Positions 6,268-7,306 of a stretch of DNA of 7,306 nt are shown here, piece by piece. A program made the position numbers and the translations under genes. The notes below the pieces were generated by a model. The model searched no databases and was not told the DNA's origin. It was given only the letters and a program-made list of their open reading frames with translations. Source of the DNA: Syntrophomonadaceae bacterium (GTDB lineage Bacteria; Bacillota; Dethiobacteria; DTU022; UBA8154); contig SKTJ01000105.1 in NCBI GenBank assembly GCA_007122565.1, forward strand, positions 1-7,306, read 5' to 3'. Position 1 is the first letter of the stretch. Each line of letters starts with the position of its first letter.

Positions 6268-6319
6268 CTGCGGTTATTATTAAATATCAAAGCAAATAAT
6301 AGAAACGATGATGCCGCAG
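6268..6319 (+). other. Stem that would compete with the tnaA terminator
   Basis: CTGCGG at 6268-6273 pairs with CCGCAG at 6314-6319, and TATTATT at 6275-6281 pairs with AATAATA at 6295-6301. Together they form a two-part stem with a 12-base bulge on the 3' side. Its distal arm shares 6316-6319 with the 5' arm of the terminator, so both cannot form at once. This could be an antiterminator or only a coincidental base of the terminator hairpin. Confidence 0.35.
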
Positions 6320-6359
6320 GGTCCCGTGTATAAAAGAATATGGGGGATCCTGCTTTTTT
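6316..6359 (+). terminator. Rho-independent terminator of tnaA
   Basis: GCAGGGTCCC at 6316-6325 pairs with GGGATCCTGC at 6344-6353 over ten positions with one G-U pair and an 18-base loop. Six T residues follow at 6354-6359. It lies about 60 bases after the tnaA stop and separates it from the downstream regulator gene. Confidence 0.85.
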
Positions 6360-6455
6360 GCAAACGGTGTAAATCAAAAAAGGGCATAATAATGTGGAAT
6401 TAAGCGCAATGATGAGTTAATGTTGTATGAGATGGTGTCAAATTCAATAATATAT

Positions 6456-6485
6456 TTGACTATATTTTGTGTTATATTCTATACT
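6456..6485 (+). promoter_or_regulatory. Sigma-A-type promoter of the GntR-family gene
   Basis: TTGACT at 6456-6461 and TATACT at 6480-6485 are separated by 18 A/T-rich bases. Transcription would start near 6492 and give a leader of about 80 bases. Confidence 0.7.
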
Positions 6486-6498
6486 GTAGGAAGATCCA

Positions 6499-6511
6499 CT
6501 TGTCAGACAAG
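6499..6511 (+). promoter_or_regulatory. Probable FadR/GntR-type operator
   Basis: CTTGTCAGACAAG is a perfect inverted repeat around a central A. It fits the general FadR-subfamily operator pattern TnGTnnnACnA at every fixed position. It lies just after the expected transcription start of the FadR-class gene that follows, a position suited to self-repression. Confidence 0.6.
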
Positions 6512-6525
6512 CAGATATACGTAAA

Positions 6526-6538
6526 AAGACAGCGTCTT
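6526..6538 (+). repeat. Second 13-base palindrome in the regulator leader
   Basis: AAGAC-AGC-GTCTT is a perfect inverted repeat with a three-base centre, its centre 27 bases from that of the operator palindrome. It could be a second protein site of different sequence or a small RNA hairpin in the leader. Confidence 0.45.
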
Positions 6539-6546
6539 GGTAAGTT

Positions 6547-6569
6547 GCTGGAAAAAAGGAGGCTCCAGC
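6547..6569 (+). promoter_or_regulatory. Hairpin carrying the ribosome binding site in its loop
   Basis: GCTGGA at 6547-6552 pairs with TCCAGC at 6564-6569. The 11-base loop holds AAAGGAGG (6555-6562), placed eight bases before the GTG start at 6571. The stem ends two bases from the start codon, so its stability could affect translation of the regulator. Confidence 0.5.
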
Positions 6570-6570
6570 C

Positions 6571-7278
6571 GTGGAAAAATTAATAATTAAAAGAAACAGC
6601 TTAAGTGATGAAATCATAAATTATATCCAGGCGCAAATTCTGGAGGGGAAGATTAATCCCGGACAAATGCTGCCTGCGGAAAAAGAAATGTGTGATCTTT
6701 TTTCTGTGGGGAGAAGCACTGTACGGGAAGCGATTAAGGCTTTGGTAATGGTCGGACTCCTGGAGAAAAAGCGGGATGGTACATACGTTAAAGCCCAATT
6801 TGATTTTGTTTTCCGTTCTCCTGTGGATAATAAAATAATCCTGAAGCAGGTTAACAGACGTGATTTGCTGGAAGCGAGGCGGATCCTGGAAGTTCAGCTT
6901 GTTGGACTGAGTGCCAGGCGGGCCACGCCGGAAGAGTTGCGTTCGATGGGTGAACATATAGAACTTATGGGAAAAAAAATTAATGAAGAAAAATTCCAGG
7001 AGTATATAATTGACGATGTTAACTTTCATCTTACAATTGCCCGCTCGGCTCATAATGATGTTTTAACCAACCAAATAATGACCATACGGGAACTAATGAT
7101 TGATTTTCAAGCGGGACTGCTTGATTTGCCTGTTATTCCCAAGTGTCACAACTTTCATTGTTTAATTTTTGAAGCGATTCGCAAGGGAGACGCCTTTGCA
7201 GCACAGGAACAAATGCTGGCCCACTTGGAGGATGTAGAAAATATTCTTGAAGAAACTAACATACCCAAAGCTTTTTGA
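6571..7278 (+). CDS. GntR-family transcription regulator, FadR/FCD subfamily
   Basis: This 235-residue DNA-binding regulator should respond to a small carboxylic acid or related metabolite. The N-terminal winged helix-turn-helix spans about residues 10-75 and includes LPAEKEMCDLFSVGRSTVRE (35-54) and the wing EKKRDGTYV (65-73). The C-terminal all-helical FCD domain spans about 99-225. Its expected metal ligands are visible: D149 and H153 in DDVNFH, H196 in HCLIFEAI, and H218 in AHLEDV, so it is the metal-binding Asp plus three His type. The GTG start has AAAGGAGG eight bases upstream. It has its own promoter and a matching palindrome, so self-repression is likely. FCD regulators usually control neighbouring catabolic genes. 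The candidates in view are tnaA and the redox operon, but any genes beyond the right edge are equally possible. The ligand is unknown. Confidence 0.93.
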   Translation: MEKLIIKRNSLSDEIINYIQAQILEGKINPGQMLPAEKEMCDLFSVGRSTVREAIKALVMVGLLEKKRDGTYVKAQFDFVFRSPVDNKIILKQVNRRDLLEARRILEVQLVGLSARRATPEELRSMGEHIELMGKKINEEKFQEYIIDDVNFHLTIARSAHNDVLTNQIMTIRELMIDFQAGLLDLPVIPKCHNFHCLIFEAIRKGDAFAAQEQMLAHLEDVENILEETNIPKAF

Positions 7279-7306
7279 TCGAGCAGAGCGGTTGCTCACA
7301 GGTAAC

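Larger units (their letters stand above)
6256..6570 (+). other. Intergenic region between tnaA and the GntR-family gene
   Basis: This 315-base gap holds the terminator (6316-6359) with its competing stem, then about 95 bases (6360-6455) in which I see nothing distinct. The promoter, operator palindrome, a second palindrome and the ribosome-site hairpin of the regulator gene follow. No small gene with a ribosome site was found. Confidence 0.6.

Noticed and set aside
7281..7297. GAGCA/TGCTC hairpin after the regulator stop as a terminator
   Set aside because: The stem has only five pairs and is followed by no T-run before the window ends.
1..7306. CRISPR array, tRNA, rRNA or insertion sequence
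   Set aside because: No regularly spaced direct repeats, no tRNA-like fold or rRNA segment, and no transposase frame were seen.

Overview
The window looks like chromosomal DNA of an anaerobic Firmicute, probably a Peptococcaceae/Desulfotomaculum-like clostridium. This is inferred from strong GGAGG ribosome sites, GTG and TTG starts, medium G+C genes with A/T-rich spacers, and the gene content: a cytoplasmic Mo/W-bisMGD oxidoreductase, a poly-ferredoxin subunit, tryptophanase and a FadR-type regulator. I cannot name the species.

Left half (17-4408, minus strand) is a three-gene operon read right to left. It starts with a 716-residue molybdopterin oxidoreductase catalytic subunit (DMSO-reductase superfamily). 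Next comes a 169-residue subunit with four [4Fe-4S] cysteine groups, and then a 528-residue AMP-forming acyl-CoA synthetase. Gaps are 89 and 55 bases, and a good promoter candidate lies at 4544-4576. Neither redox subunit has a Tat signal, and no membrane anchor gene is present, so the pair should work in the cytoplasm. The layout suggests a redox step on an organic substrate linked to CoA activation of a carboxylic acid. The substrate is unknown, and this is the part most likely to be undescribed.

The centre (4409-4875) is a long divergent intergenic region. It holds the operon promoter and leader, a degenerate 7-base tandem repeat with an inverted partner (possibly a decayed mobile repeat), and the leader of the next gene.

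Right half (plus strand): a tryptophanase (tnaA-type, probable TTG start) is followed by a clear intrinsic terminator at 6316-6359. A FadR/FCD-class GntR regulator follows, with its own promoter, a perfect 13-base palindrome that fits a FadR-type operator just after the predicted transcription start, and a hairpin that holds its ribosome site in the loop. The regulator most likely represses itself. I found no second copy of its operator at the other promoters, so control of tnaA or the redox operon is not shown by the sequence.
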